64,000 nt of DNA from contig NZ_CP136419.1 of NCBI RefSeq assembly GCF_039233145.1, forward strand, positions 2,392,001 to 2,456,000. Direction: 5' to 3'. The notes below the pieces were generated by a model. That model was not told where the DNA came from. It searched no databases and was given only the letters and a program-made list of their open reading frames with translations. A program made the translations under genes and the position numbers. Position 1 is the stretch's first letter. Every line of letters starts with the position of its first letter. Below, in pieces: positions 27,111 through 35,194 of this stretch. The DNA comes from Moorella humiferrea (GTDB lineage: Bacteria; Bacillota; DSM-521; Neomoorellales; Neomoorellaceae).

Positions 27111-28349
27111 TTACGCGCCTGCCAGCCAGACTTCCATTAATTGATGCATCACGGCTGCCGCGCTGGAAGAAAAGACCGGGTCGTTGATATTGGCGTCCAG
27201 TTTCATTATCTTCACCCTGGGTTCCAGGTTGGCCTCCAGGGCCGCAACCAGGGCGGCGTCGGCCGCCGGGTCGTGGAGGGGCCCGCCGGCGCGGCCGTTT
27301 TCCGACCAGCCCTTGAGGGGTACCATGACGGCCACCGGTCCCCGGGCCGCGTTCAACCTGGCGGCCAGCTCTTCGCCCACCCGGGTCAACTCTTCTTTGG
27401 TAGCCCGGACGTTAGTGTTGTAGGGGTTATGGTAGTGGGTCGGCCGTCCCCGGTAGGCCGGAGGGATGCTCTCCGCCGGGCCAAAACAGAAGTAATCCAG
27501 CCCCCCAAGGGAGATCACCATGGGAATGCCCTTTTCACCTGCCGCCTTCAGGCGCGGCCGCATGGGCGTATAGATGTCGCCCGCTTCAGGGAAAACCTCG
27601 GCCAGCAGTTCATGGGTAGTTAAATCTAATACTCCTTGGATCAACCCGGCTTCGATCAACTCTTCCATGGCCGAACCGCACGCGCCAGACGCATGGAAGG
27701 CAATGACTTCGTAGCCCAAATCCACCAGATTTTCCCGGGCGGCGACGACCGCCGCATTGGTATTGCCGAAGGCGGTAGTGGCAATAACCGTCTGTTTACC
27801 GGGCCTTAAGGGTTCTCCGTGGGACGCCATGCCCATGACCGCTCCCGCGGCGTTGCTCAAAATGGTCCGGCTGACAGTGTTGGGGCCGCCCAGCAGATCG
27901 GCCACCGAGAACATCATGATGATGTCCTTGTACTCGATATAGGGACGGATGTTGCCGGATGCGACCGTCGAGACGATCACCTTGGGCAGCCCGATGGGCA
28001 GGGCTCGCATGGCGATGGCCGCAATGGCCGTGCCCTGGTTGCCGCCGATGCCCAGAACGCCCGCCAGTTCGCCCTGCTTGTAAAGATCGAGCAGCACCCG
28101 CGCCGCTCCCATTCCCATGGTCTGCATCATGGCATCGCGGCGCAATGAGGGAAGTTCCTTATATTCCACTCCGCCCAATCGGCAAATCTCTTCCCTGGGG
28201 TAGGTGGCTTTAAAGCTGTGAGGAAGATAGGTGCTGACGTCCAGCACCGGCGCCTCCCATCCCCGGGAAGCGATGAATTCCTGTAAAAATCGGGTTTCTG
28301 CTTCTTTTGTATCGACGGTAGCAACTATGGCAATTGCCTTGTGCGGCAC
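27111..28349 (-). CDS. Tm-1-like ATP-binding domain protein (UPF0261)
   Basis: This 412-residue protein of the UPF0261/Tm-1-like family has VATVDTKEAETRFLQEFI at the N-terminus, GIGGNQGTAIAA, VSTVASGNIRPYIEYKDI and VIAFHASGACGSAMEELI. Family structures show an N-terminal nucleotide-binding part and a C-terminal TIM-barrel-like part. No enzymatic activity is established to my knowledge. GTG start with GGAGGAGAA. Its conserved place between dehydrogenase and isomerase genes suggests a catabolic step. Confidence 0.85.
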   Translation of the reverse strand: MPHKAIAIVATVDTKEAETRFLQEFIASRGWEAPVLDVSTYLPHSFKATYPREEICRLGGVEYKELPSLRRDAMMQTMGMGAARVLLDLYKQGELAGVLGIGGNQGTAIAAIAMRALPIGLPKVIVSTVASGNIRPYIEYKDIIMMFSVADLLGGPNTVSRTILSNAAGAVMGMASHGEPLRPGKQTVIATTAFGNTNAAVVAARENLVDLGYEVIAFHASGACGSAMEELIEAGLIQGVLDLTTHELLAEVFPEAGDIYTPMRPRLKAAGEKGIPMVISLGGLDYFCFGPAESIPPAYRGRPTHYHNPYNTNVRATKEELTRVGEELAARLNAARGPVAVMVPLKGWSENGRAGGPLHDPAADAALVAALEANLEPRVKIMKLDANINDPVFSSSAAAVMHQLMEVWLAGA

Positions 28350-28370
28350 GCTATTCTCCTCCAGGACGTT

Positions 28371-29288
28371 TTAAGCCAGGGCCCAGGCTTCTTTAATGAC
28401 CCTCTTGGCATTGGCCAGTATCAATTCTGAGGTTTCACCGGGAAGCAACGGGCGCACTTCGGCGCTTAAAACCGGTCGCTTCTCCGGACCGATGAGGCCC
28501 ATATTGGCCAGCAGGCGGAAATAGGCGCTGACATCCTTGGTGTCTATTTCCCCGTCTTCCACACCGAAGCGCGGCTGCAGATCGCCGTACAGGGGATGTC
28601 GCCGGTCCTTCATGACGCAGTTGCCGATGTGGAAGGCCATTACATAATCTTTTACCAGGGGCAGGGCTTCCTCGGGCTTTTCCCGAAGCAGGGGGAAGTG
28701 GGACAGATCCGCCAGGAGCCCAAATTTAGGATAGCTGGGCCGGAGTTCTTTAGCAATATCAAATGCATCCCTGAAATGGCCGATTAAGGATTCTTTGTCA
28801 ATATCCCGGTCAAAAATCTTTAAGGTGATGGCCGGGTCACCCATCTCTTTGGCATACTCGCAGATCTGTGCCAGGGAGTCTACTAGCAGCTTCTTGGCTT
28901 CCTCGCGCTTTTCCGGGCCGGGATCCTTACCAGCGGGGATGCGTACAGCGGAAGCACCTAAATCGGAGGCTTCCTTCAGACAGTTAAAGACCTGCTTGAT
29001 GGCCCTTTTCCTTTCGCCAGGATCGAAAGAGTTCAGGTTTAATTTCTGGGAAAAAATGGCCGGCTGACAGGCATAACATACTTCCATATGGGCAATTTTT
29101 AACAAATGGGCCGCTTCGGTACGCTGTTTAATGTCCTTGATCCAGCCGACTTCCACCGCGGTAAAGAAGTCGTCTTCGGCGATGCGGCGTAGTGTCTCAA
29201 CAACCGGGCCGGTACCGTTGACTACTTCGGGAAAAGCTTTAAAATGCACAATCCCGACCTTCATGAACTCGTAAATGGAAGCCCGCAT
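28371..29288 (-). CDS. Sugar phosphate isomerase/epimerase-like TIM barrel
   Basis: This 305-residue protein of the xylose isomerase-like TIM-barrel (AP endonuclease 2) superfamily keeps metal-ligand-type residues in LADLSHFPL, FHIGNC and SAEVRPLL. The superfamily interconverts keto and aldo sugars or epimerises ketoses and sugar acids. ATG follows GGAGG. It is 21 bases upstream of the Tm-1-like gene. Substrate is unknown; a hydroxypyruvate-isomerase- or IolO-like step fits the neighbours. Confidence 0.82.
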   Translation of the reverse strand: MRASIYEFMKVGIVHFKAFPEVVNGTGPVVETLRRIAEDDFFTAVEVGWIKDIKQRTEAAHLLKIAHMEVCYACQPAIFSQKLNLNSFDPGERKRAIKQVFNCLKEASDLGASAVRIPAGKDPGPEKREEAKKLLVDSLAQICEYAKEMGDPAITLKIFDRDIDKESLIGHFRDAFDIAKELRPSYPKFGLLADLSHFPLLREKPEEALPLVKDYVMAFHIGNCVMKDRRHPLYGDLQPRFGVEDGEIDTKDVSAYFRLLANMGLIGPEKRPVLSAEVRPLLPGETSELILANAKRVIKEAWALA

Positions 29289-29371
29289 TTTTTAACCTCC
29301 CCTTAAATTTACGCCACTTTCACCATTCGCCAAAAGTGTAGATGAATTCTGGCTAACCCCAGCAAAAAAAT

Positions 29372-29965
29372 TTAACCTAACTGGGATAACAAAAAGGCAA
29401 CTTTGGCATTATCTTCTAACACATCAGCCAGATAAAAAGCGTGATGGATGTCCTTGCCGACAGTAACAAATCCGTGGCGCTTAAGGACGGCGGCTTTGAG
29501 ATCGTTATCCTTAAAGGCGTTAATGACCATCTCCGCCAGCTCTATTGAACCAGGTTCAGCATATTCGACAATCCCTACCCGGTTCAGGCCCATTTCGGCG
29601 GCCGCTGTAACCACCGGCAGCTCTCCCCTCGCCGTAACATATGCCGTTGCATACGCCGAATGGCCGTGGACTACGGCCTGAACGTCGGGACGGACTTTCA
29701 TAATTCCCAGATGAAAGCGTATTTCCTTTGAGGGTTTGCCCTCACCCGCCAGAATATTGCCTTCAAGATCAACAAGAACAAAATCTTCGGGACCTACATC
29801 GCCCAAGGATTTGCCGCTGGTTTTAATAAGGACTTGGTCCGGATGCCCCGGAACGCGGGCGCTGGTGTTGCCACTGGTAGCCGACGTAAGTCCGCGGGCA
29901 AAAATCTGCCTGCCGACCTGTACCATTTCCTCCCGCAGCCGGGCCACTGCATCTAAATCAATCAT
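29372..29965 (-). CDS. Class II aldolase/adducin family protein
   Basis: This 197-residue protein of the fuculose/rhamnulose-phosphate aldolase family has SATSGNTSARV, IKTSGKSLGDV, the catalytic Glu in PSKEIRFHLG, zinc ligands in VHGHSAYAT and KRHGFVTVG. The family cleaves or decarboxylates phosphorylated sugars and sugar acids. ATG 29965 has GGGAGG eight bases upstream; the extension to 30046 contains an intercistronic hairpin and is not coding. It would give the C-C cleavage step of this locus. Confidence 0.88.
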   Translation of the reverse strand: MIDLDAVARLREEMVQVGRQIFARGLTSATSGNTSARVPGHPDQVLIKTSGKSLGDVGPEDFVLVDLEGNILAGEGKPSKEIRFHLGIMKVRPDVQAVVHGHSAYATAYVTARGELPVVTAAAEMGLNRVGIVEYAEPGSIELAEMVINAFKDNDLKAAVLKRHGFVTVGKDIHHAFYLADVLEDNAKVAFLLSQLG

Positions 29966-29992
29966 TTTATTTTCCTCCCAACCTTGCCCACA

Positions 29993-30025
29993 GGTACAAG
30001 CCGGCCTTTCAGCCCGGCTTGTACC
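29993..30025 (-). other. Intercistronic hairpin between hydrolase and aldolase genes
   Basis: Perfect 12-bp stem (GGTACAAGCCGG with CCGGCTTGTACC) with a 9-base loop in the 84-bp gap. There is no T tract, so it is likely an mRNA processing or stability element. Confidence 0.65.
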
Positions 30026-30049
30026 TTGAGCCAAGGGTTTACGCAAGTA

Positions 30050-30901
30050 CTATGCCCTCTCGGGGAAATCGCGATTTTCCACCTTGAAGGGGAATTTCTT
30101 AACTTCCTCGATAAACGCGGCCAGGTGTTCAGCTTCCTTCTCGAAGAGTTTCAAGCCTTTCTCGGGAGTACCCCGGAAGGGGTTGCCGATGGTGGCGTGG
30201 TCGGAGTATTCATGGTGTTCCATGGGGACGATGATGTTTTCGGAACCGCGGAACTTAACGGTTGCCGTACCGTCGATCTTGGAGAACTCAGGTCCCATCC
30301 ACCGCGGGGCATGGGCGCGGTCGTTTACCGCCCGGCTCATGTCTACCAGCTCGATGTTGTAGGCCATTACCTGAGCCGTCTCCATCTCACCGGCGTGCCA
30401 GCCCGGGGTTTCCTCGGGAGGCCCTTCGAGAATGCCTTTAACTACTTCGCATTCCCTCTCGGTGGGCGTCTTGTACCAGGCTACAAAAGCCCCGGTGTGG
30501 TAACGGAGTTTGCGCAGGAGCTCATCGATGGGTTTGGTATTAGAACCATGGTGGGATACAAAGACGATCTTGTTGGCGCCGTGGAAAATCAAGCTGCGAG
30601 CGATATCATGGAGCACGCGACGGAAAGTTTCGGCGGCAAGGGTGATGGTGCCGCAACCTTCCCCGACTTCACCCATGTGATGGGGAGAGTAACCGAAGGG
30701 TAACAGCGGAGTATGAGGAACATTGGCCAGCTTGGCCGCCCGCTCGGTAACGGAAATGGTGGTAAAGCTGTCCGTTCCCAGGGGTACGTGGGCGCCGTGC
30801 TTTTCACAGCTGCCTACCGGTACGAGAACGGTGTCGGTTTCCTTAAACCATTCCTGGGCGTCAACAAAGGAGCATTCCAAGAGGTTGTGTCGTTTGGCCA
30901 T
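30050..30901 (-). CDS. Creatininase-family amidohydrolase/hydrolase
   Basis: This 283-residue protein of the creatinine amidohydrolase superfamily has metal-ligand motifs VGSCEKHGAHVPLGTD, FVSHHGSN and WHAGEMETAQ. The superfamily includes creatininase, an enzyme of cofactor synthesis and, in Thermotoga, IolN, a hydrolase opening a diketo-inositol ring. The association here with a Zn dehydrogenase and a TIM-barrel isomerase resembles that IolM-IolN-IolO set. First structural gene after lacI. The reaction is inferred only as hydrolysis of a cyclic or keto substrate. Confidence 0.85.
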   Translation of the reverse strand: MAKRHNLLECSFVDAQEWFKETDTVLVPVGSCEKHGAHVPLGTDSFTTISVTERAAKLANVPHTPLLPFGYSPHHMGEVGEGCGTITLAAETFRRVLHDIARSLIFHGANKIVFVSHHGSNTKPIDELLRKLRYHTGAFVAWYKTPTERECEVVKGILEGPPEETPGWHAGEMETAQVMAYNIELVDMSRAVNDRAHAPRWMGPEFSKIDGTATVKFRGSENIIVPMEHHEYSDHATIGNPFRGTPEKGLKLFEKEAEHLAAFIEEVKKFPFKVENRDFPERA

Positions 30902-30924
30902 TTTAGCAAACCTCCTGCCAGTAT

Positions 30925-31926
30925 TTATTTTAATAAAGATGATTCTCTGACCTCGAGGTGGGTCGCCAGAACGGTAACCGGCGGCACCTTCCGGCCGGCA
31001 AGGAGCTCGGCCAGTACCCGCATGGCGGTCACCCCCAGATCATAGACTGGAACTGCCACTGTAGACAAAGCCGGCGTTATAAAGGAGGCGAGGGGAATGT
31101 TATCAAAACCTACCACAGCGACGTCTTCCGGTACTTTTAGGCCTTTTTCCTGCAAGGCTTTAATTGCGCCGATAGCCATAAGATCATTATGCGCAAAAAT
31201 TGCCGTTATCTTTTCCGGCCCCTGCAAAGGTAGCTTCCCTACGGCCTGATAACCGCTGTTAAATTCAAAATCCCCTTCGACAATCCAAGCGGATTCGATA
31301 GCTATTCCTTCGGCCTCCATAGCGCGACGGTAACCTTCCAGGCGGTCCCTGGCCGTTGTTGAAACGGCGGGTCCGGTTATCGTAGCAATCCGCCGGTGAC
31401 CTAGCTTTATTAAATGTTCAACCGCTTCCTGGGCGGACTGCACGTTGTCTACCTGTACCGCCGGCAGATCGGCTTTATGACGGCCAATGACCACCGTGGC
31501 TATCTGGCCATGATCGAAAAAGTGCTCCCGGCTGGCGTCTTCAACGGCGCCGCCGCCGGTAAAAATAACGCCGTCGACCCTCTTTTCCCTAAGGACGCGC
31601 AGATACGCCTTCGTCCGTTCCCGGGAACGGTCGGTATTGCATAGGATAACCGTATAGCCCTTTTCATGGGCTACGTCCTCCACTCCCCGGACGATCCCAG
31701 GATAGTAAGGGTTGGCAATGTCCGGGAGGATTAAACCGATGGTCTTGGTTTCATGCAGCTGCAGGCTACGGGCCATGGCGTTGGGGTAAAAGCCAAGTTC
31801 TTTGATGGCTGCCAGAACGCGCTCCCTTGTCTCGGGGCTGATAGGATGCCGGCTGTTGTTAAGGACGCGGGACACAGTTGTCACGGAAACACCGGCGTGT
31901 TTTGCTACGTCTTTTATCGTCACCAT
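30925..31926 (-). CDS. LacI-family transcriptional regulator
   Basis: This 333-residue protein has an N-terminal helix-turn-helix (TIKDVAKHAGVSVTTVSRVLNN) and hinge SLQLHETKTIGLI, then a periplasmic-binding-like effector domain ending with the LacI-type VVGFDNIPLASFITPALSTV. It is first gene of the catabolic locus, 23 bases before the hydrolase gene. A palindromic operator overlapping its own transcription start suggests autoregulated repression relieved by a small sugar-like inducer. Confidence 0.94.
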   Translation of the reverse strand: MVTIKDVAKHAGVSVTTVSRVLNNSRHPISPETRERVLAAIKELGFYPNAMARSLQLHETKTIGLILPDIANPYYPGIVRGVEDVAHEKGYTVILCNTDRSRERTKAYLRVLREKRVDGVIFTGGGAVEDASREHFFDHGQIATVVIGRHKADLPAVQVDNVQSAQEAVEHLIKLGHRRIATITGPAVSTTARDRLEGYRRAMEAEGIAIESAWIVEGDFEFNSGYQAVGKLPLQGPEKITAIFAHNDLMAIGAIKALQEKGLKVPEDVAVVGFDNIPLASFITPALSTVAVPVYDLGVTAMRVLAELLAGRKVPPVTVLATHLEVRESSLLK

Positions 31927-31944
31927 CGGCCTTTACCCCCTTTC

Positions 31945-31958
31945 GGAAAACGTTTTCC
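31945..31958 (-). promoter_or_regulatory. LacI-family operator
   Basis: Perfect 14-bp palindrome GGAAAACGTTTTCC with the central CG typical of LacI/GalR sites, placed just downstream of the -10 element of the lacI promoter (about +4 to +17). Two weaker relatives lie upstream at 32030-32043 and 32062-32075 (GGTAAACGTTTCCC). Confidence 0.8.
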
Positions 31959-31968
31959 TCGTCTTTAA

Positions 31969-31997
31969 ATTTATCATGGTTTAGCCCCCTATGTCAA
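31969..31997 (-). promoter_or_regulatory. Promoter of the lacI catabolic operon
   Basis: Minus strand: -35 TTGACA (31992-31997), 17-bp spacer, -10 ATAAAT (31969-31974). The operator at 31945-31958 covers the start region. Confidence 0.7.
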
Positions 31998-32061
31998 CAA
32001 GAAATATCAAAACGTGAACTTTTTCTTTTGGCAATCGTTTTCCGTATGTTTTTTAAAACAT

Positions 32062-32075
32062 GGTAAACGTTTCCC
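32062..32075 (-). promoter_or_regulatory. Auxiliary LacI-type operator
   Basis: GGTAAACGTTTCCC, a near palindrome with the central AACGTT core, lies about 70 bases upstream of the lacI -35. Another half-conserved site (32030-32043) is centred 32 bp from it, about three helical turns. Together with the main operator it could allow looping. Confidence 0.5.
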
Positions 32076-32132
32076 TTTTTACAAATACCCAGGTTAATCG
32101 ACAAATCTTCACATACCGCGCCGTTTTTTGCC

Positions 32133-32169
32133 CAAAAAAATCGCCCCGCGCTCTTCTTACAACGCGGGG
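32133..32169 (-). terminator. Intrinsic terminator of the gntR gene
   Basis: Perfect 7-bp stem CCCCGCG/CGCGGGG followed by CGATTTTTTT on the minus strand, 12 bases after the stop codon; it isolates gntR from lacI. Confidence 0.85.
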
Positions 32170-32180
32170 AGATTGCCCTC

Positions 32181-32876
32181 CTAGCGCAACTGCCTGGCCA
32201 CAAAACTGAGGTGCTTACCCATTGCCCGGCGGGCCGATTCCGCGGCTCCGGAAACGATGGCCTGTACAATCTCCCGGTGCTGCTCAAAAAGAAGACGGGC
32301 GTTCTCCGGATCCGAGTAAAGGCGATTACGCTTGTTGGCCAGAGTCTGGGTAATGGTGTCGGCAATGGTGTACATTAGGCGGGAAAGTATAGGATTATGG
32401 GACATACCGGCAATAGTCAGGTGGAATTTGACATCCGTATCCTCCTGAAGGTAACCCCTGACCAGTTCGCTGTTCATCTGCTGAACTATTTCCACCAGTT
32501 TTTCTTTTTCTTCGGTCGTGGCCCGCTGGGCCGCCAGGTACGCCAATTCCCTTTCTAAGATTTTCCTGGCTTCAAGCAAATAAATCGTTTGCTGTTCCTC
32601 CAGCAGCATGGCCATAACCAGGGGTTGTACTATATCGCAATTCTGCACTTTACGGACGAAGGTCCCTTCCCCGGGTTTTACCTCTAAAACGCCCATGGTA
32701 GTCAGGGCACGGATGGCCTCCCGGACGGAGGCCCGGCTGACCCCCAGCTTCTCCGACAGCTCCCGTTCCGAGTAAAAACGGTCCCCGGGCATGAGCTTGC
32801 CTTCGCTCAGGGACTTTTTGACCTGCTCGACTATTTCTTCATAAATTTTTTTCGTTTTGATTGGCTGCAGTTCCAT
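32181..32876 (-). CDS. FadR-subfamily GntR regulator
   Basis: This 231-residue protein has an N-terminal winged helix (GDRFYSERELSEKLGVSRASVREAIRAL) and a C-terminal all-helical FCD ligand domain with metal/ligand residues (DVKFHLTIAG, EQHREIVQAI). Such proteins respond to carboxylates such as lactate, glycolate or malonate. It lies between the acyl-CoA synthetase terminator and its own terminator, behind its own promoter, so its target is not fixed by operon position. It may control the neighbouring oxidoreductase unit or lctP. Confidence 0.92.
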   Translation of the reverse strand: MELQPIKTKKIYEEIVEQVKKSLSEGKLMPGDRFYSERELSEKLGVSRASVREAIRALTTMGVLEVKPGEGTFVRKVQNCDIVQPLVMAMLLEEQQTIYLLEARKILERELAYLAAQRATTEEKEKLVEIVQQMNSELVRGYLQEDTDVKFHLTIAGMSHNPILSRLMYTIADTITQTLANKRNRLYSDPENARLLFEQHREIVQAIVSGAAESARRAMGKHLSFVARQLR

Positions 32877-32905
32877 CGTCCCTACCTCGTATGTTTTTTT
32901 AGATT

Positions 32906-32934
32906 ATTATCGCATTATTTTAGGGCGATGGCAA
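32906..32934 (-). promoter_or_regulatory. Promoter of gntR
   Basis: Minus strand: -35 TTGCCA (32929-32934), 17-bp spacer, -10 GATAAT (32906-32911), in the 294-bp gap 32877-33170. The rest of the gap holds the upstream terminator and an AT-rich stretch with an 11-bp palindrome (33026-33036); I see no gene in it. Confidence 0.7.
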
Positions 32935-33081
32935 CTGGCTGTATATGGAACCTTAAAATTAAATTGTAATCTTAACCGAGCTTTACATAAAAACTGATCT
33001 CCTCATTAAATAAAGAATAAAGCGGTTGATAATCAATAATGAACACACCTGGATTAACCTGTTCGGTGTATCCGGGTAAGG

Positions 33082-33127
33082 AAAATAAAAAGCCAAGGAA
33101 GCAGCTAAAGAAAATTGCTTCCTTGGC
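33082..33127 (-). terminator. Intrinsic terminator of the oxidoreductase/acyl-CoA synthetase operon
   Basis: Perfect 12-bp stem GCCAAGGAAGCA/TGCTTCCTTGGC followed by TTTTTATTTT on the minus strand, ending the operon after the sucD-like gene. Confidence 0.9.
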
Positions 33128-33170
33128 AGAAGAATTTCGACCCCAGGGGGGAAAGGGCCGTCTTACCATT

Positions 33171-34052
33171 TTAAGCCATAGCTTCCAGCAGCAGCCGCCC
33201 CACTTCCGAGGGCCTCTGGGCAATTTTTACGCCTGCTGAACTTAAGGCACTTTCTTTGCTCTGGACCGAACCGCGGCCCAGGGTCATAATGGCGCCGGCA
33301 TGGCCCATCTTTTTTCCGGGCGGTGCCGAGCGTCCGGCGATAAAGGCCACTGCTGGTTTGGTAAAACCGCCCGCCTTCATGAATTCGGCTGCATCTTCTT
33401 CCATGCTCCCGCCTACCTCGCCTATAATCACTATGCCCTTGGTATGTTCATCTTTCTGGAAAAGGTCAAGGACTTCGGTAAGGGTGGTACCGGGAACTGG
33501 ATCACCGCCAAGACCTATACACGTGCTAATACCCAGGCCGGCGGCCACAATATGCGAGCATACCTCGTTAATCAAGCTGCCGCTACGGGCGACCACACCG
33601 ATATTGCCGGGTTGGTAAACATAAGACAGCCATACGGGTATAAAACCTAGCATGGCTTCCCCAATGGTAGCCATACCAGGATTGTTGGGGCCGATGACAT
33701 AAGCCCCCGTCTCCTTGGCATAGGTCCTTACTTCCATGGCGTCCTGGACCGGCAGGCCGTCTACCAATAAAACCACCAGCTTCAGACCGGCCTCTAAGGC
33801 CTCAAAGGTGGCATCTTTAGCAAAGGGCGGCGGTACGAAAATTACCGACGCTTCCGCGCCATGTTTATCCACTACTTCGCGTACCGTATTATAGACCGGC
33901 ACGCCGTGTACCACGGCGCCGCCTTTTCCCGGGGTAACGCCGCCTACAATGTTAGTACCGGCTGCCAGCATCCGTTCCGTCCAAAAAGTGCCTTCATTAC
34001 CTGTTATGCCCTGCACTACAACCCGTGTTTCCTTCGACAAGAGGATTCCCAT
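33171..34052 (-). CDS. sucD: ADP-forming acyl-CoA synthetase alpha subunit (SucD-like)
   Basis: This 293-residue subunit has the CoA-binding Rossmann fold (VQGITGNEGTFWTERML), the GEVGG turn and the phosphohistidine in MGHAGAIM, so the catalytic relay is intact. It departs from ordinary succinyl-CoA synthetase in the segment NNPGMATIGEAMLGFIP followed by an extra VWLSYVYQ stretch where the standard enzyme has PGHIHKPG. The partner beta gene is four bases upstream. It would conserve ATP from the acyl-CoA formed by the oxidoreductase; succinyl-CoA is likely but not certain. Confidence 0.87.
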   Translation of the reverse strand: MGILLSKETRVVVQGITGNEGTFWTERMLAAGTNIVGGVTPGKGGAVVHGVPVYNTVREVVDKHGAEASVIFVPPPFAKDATFEALEAGLKLVVLLVDGLPVQDAMEVRTYAKETGAYVIGPNNPGMATIGEAMLGFIPVWLSYVYQPGNIGVVARSGSLINEVCSHIVAAGLGISTCIGLGGDPVPGTTLTEVLDLFQKDEHTKGIVIIGEVGGSMEEDAAEFMKAGGFTKPAVAFIAGRSAPPGKKMGHAGAIMTLGRGSVQSKESALSSAGVKIAQRPSEVGRLLLEAMA

Positions 34053-34056
34053 CTCT

Positions 34057-35187
34057 TTAACCTCCTGCTAATTTTACGGCTGCCCGGACCGCCTCTTCCA
34101 CATTGGTATAGGGTTCGAGGCCCACTTCTTTACGTAAAATCTCCCGGGCTTCTTCTTCCCCTGTTCCGCGTATCGAAGCTATGATCGGTTGAGGGGGTTT
34201 TAGTTCTTTAATAGCCTGGGCCAGACCCTGGCTGATTACATCGGCCCGGGCCACCAACCCGAAGGTGTTGATCAGAATTACCTTGACATCGGGGTCTTCT
34301 AACACGAGCTGCATGGCATAATAGGAATTTTTATAGGTGGCGCCGCCGAATTCCAGGAAGTTGGCCGGCTTGCCGCCATAATAGTTAATCAAATCCAGAA
34401 CGGTCATTGTCAGGCCGGCACCGGTACAAAGAACGCCGATATTGCCGTCCAGCTTTACGTAACCCAGACCGTACTGGGCCGCGCGATATTCCCGCTCGTT
34501 ATCATATCGCTCCGGCCCTTTAACAATATCCTTCTGGCGGAAAAGGGCGCCATCATAGATATTTACCTTGGCATCGGCCGCCACCATCTTACCGTCGCCC
34601 GTAACGACCAAAGGATTGATCTCTGCAAGTTCCGCGTCAAAGGACCGGAATACGCGGTAAAGTTTAAGGAGAATATCGGTAAAATTGTTGGCATCCTTGC
34701 CTTCCAAACCAAGCCGGTAAGCTATCCGGCGGGCCTGGAAGGGCATTAGGCCGCGGAAAATGGGAACTGTTTCCCGCACAATTTTCTCCGGCGTTTCCCG
34801 GGCCACTTCTTCAATATCCATACCCCCGGCCGCACTGGCCATAATCAAGGGCGAAGCCTTAACCGGGTCGATGGTAATGGCAAGATAGAGTTCCCGGGCA
34901 ATGGCCAGCTTTTCCTCAACTAAAAGTTTGCTTACCGTCTCGGCTTTGAGCTGGCTGCCCAGAATGGCCGCTGCGGCCTCCCTGGCCGCTTCGGGGGTGG
35001 CGGCAAACTTGATGCCGCCGGCCTTGCCCCGCCCTCCCTGTAAAATTTGAGATTTAATTACTACTTCCGACCCCAGCTGTGCGGCGGCCTCTGCCGCCGC
35101 CTCAGCTGAAGTTATCATCATTCCCCGGGGAACAGGGATCCCCATTTTCTTAAAGAGCTCTTTGCCTTCGTATTCATACAATTTCAT
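34057..35187 (-). CDS. sucC: ADP-forming acyl-CoA synthetase beta subunit (SucC-like)
   Basis: This 376-residue ATP-grasp subunit starts MKLYEYEGKELFKKMGIPVP and has VIKSQILQGGRGKAGGI, AEINPLVVTGDGKMVAADAKV and NFLEFGGA, all typical of SucC. The frame extends to 35217, but ATG 35187 has AAAGGAG ten bases upstream. It lies seven bases after the gamma subunit of the oxidoreductase, so CoA-thioester production and hydrolysis are encoded together. Confidence 0.92.
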   Translation of the reverse strand: MKLYEYEGKELFKKMGIPVPRGMMITSAEAAAEAAAQLGSEVVIKSQILQGGRGKAGGIKFAATPEAAREAAAAILGSQLKAETVSKLLVEEKLAIARELYLAITIDPVKASPLIMASAAGGMDIEEVARETPEKIVRETVPIFRGLMPFQARRIAYRLGLEGKDANNFTDILLKLYRVFRSFDAELAEINPLVVTGDGKMVAADAKVNIYDGALFRQKDIVKGPERYDNEREYRAAQYGLGYVKLDGNIGVLCTGAGLTMTVLDLINYYGGKPANFLEFGGATYKNSYYAMQLVLEDPDVKVILINTFGLVARADVISQGLAQAIKELKPPQPIIASIRGTGEEEAREILRKEVGLEPYTNVEEAVRAAVKLAGG

Positions 35188-35194
35188 CTTGGCA

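Noticed and set aside
32972-33223. Minus-strand frame of 83 codons downstream of sucD
   Set aside because: It overlaps the end of sucD and crosses the operon terminator; low-complexity start and no ribosome site.
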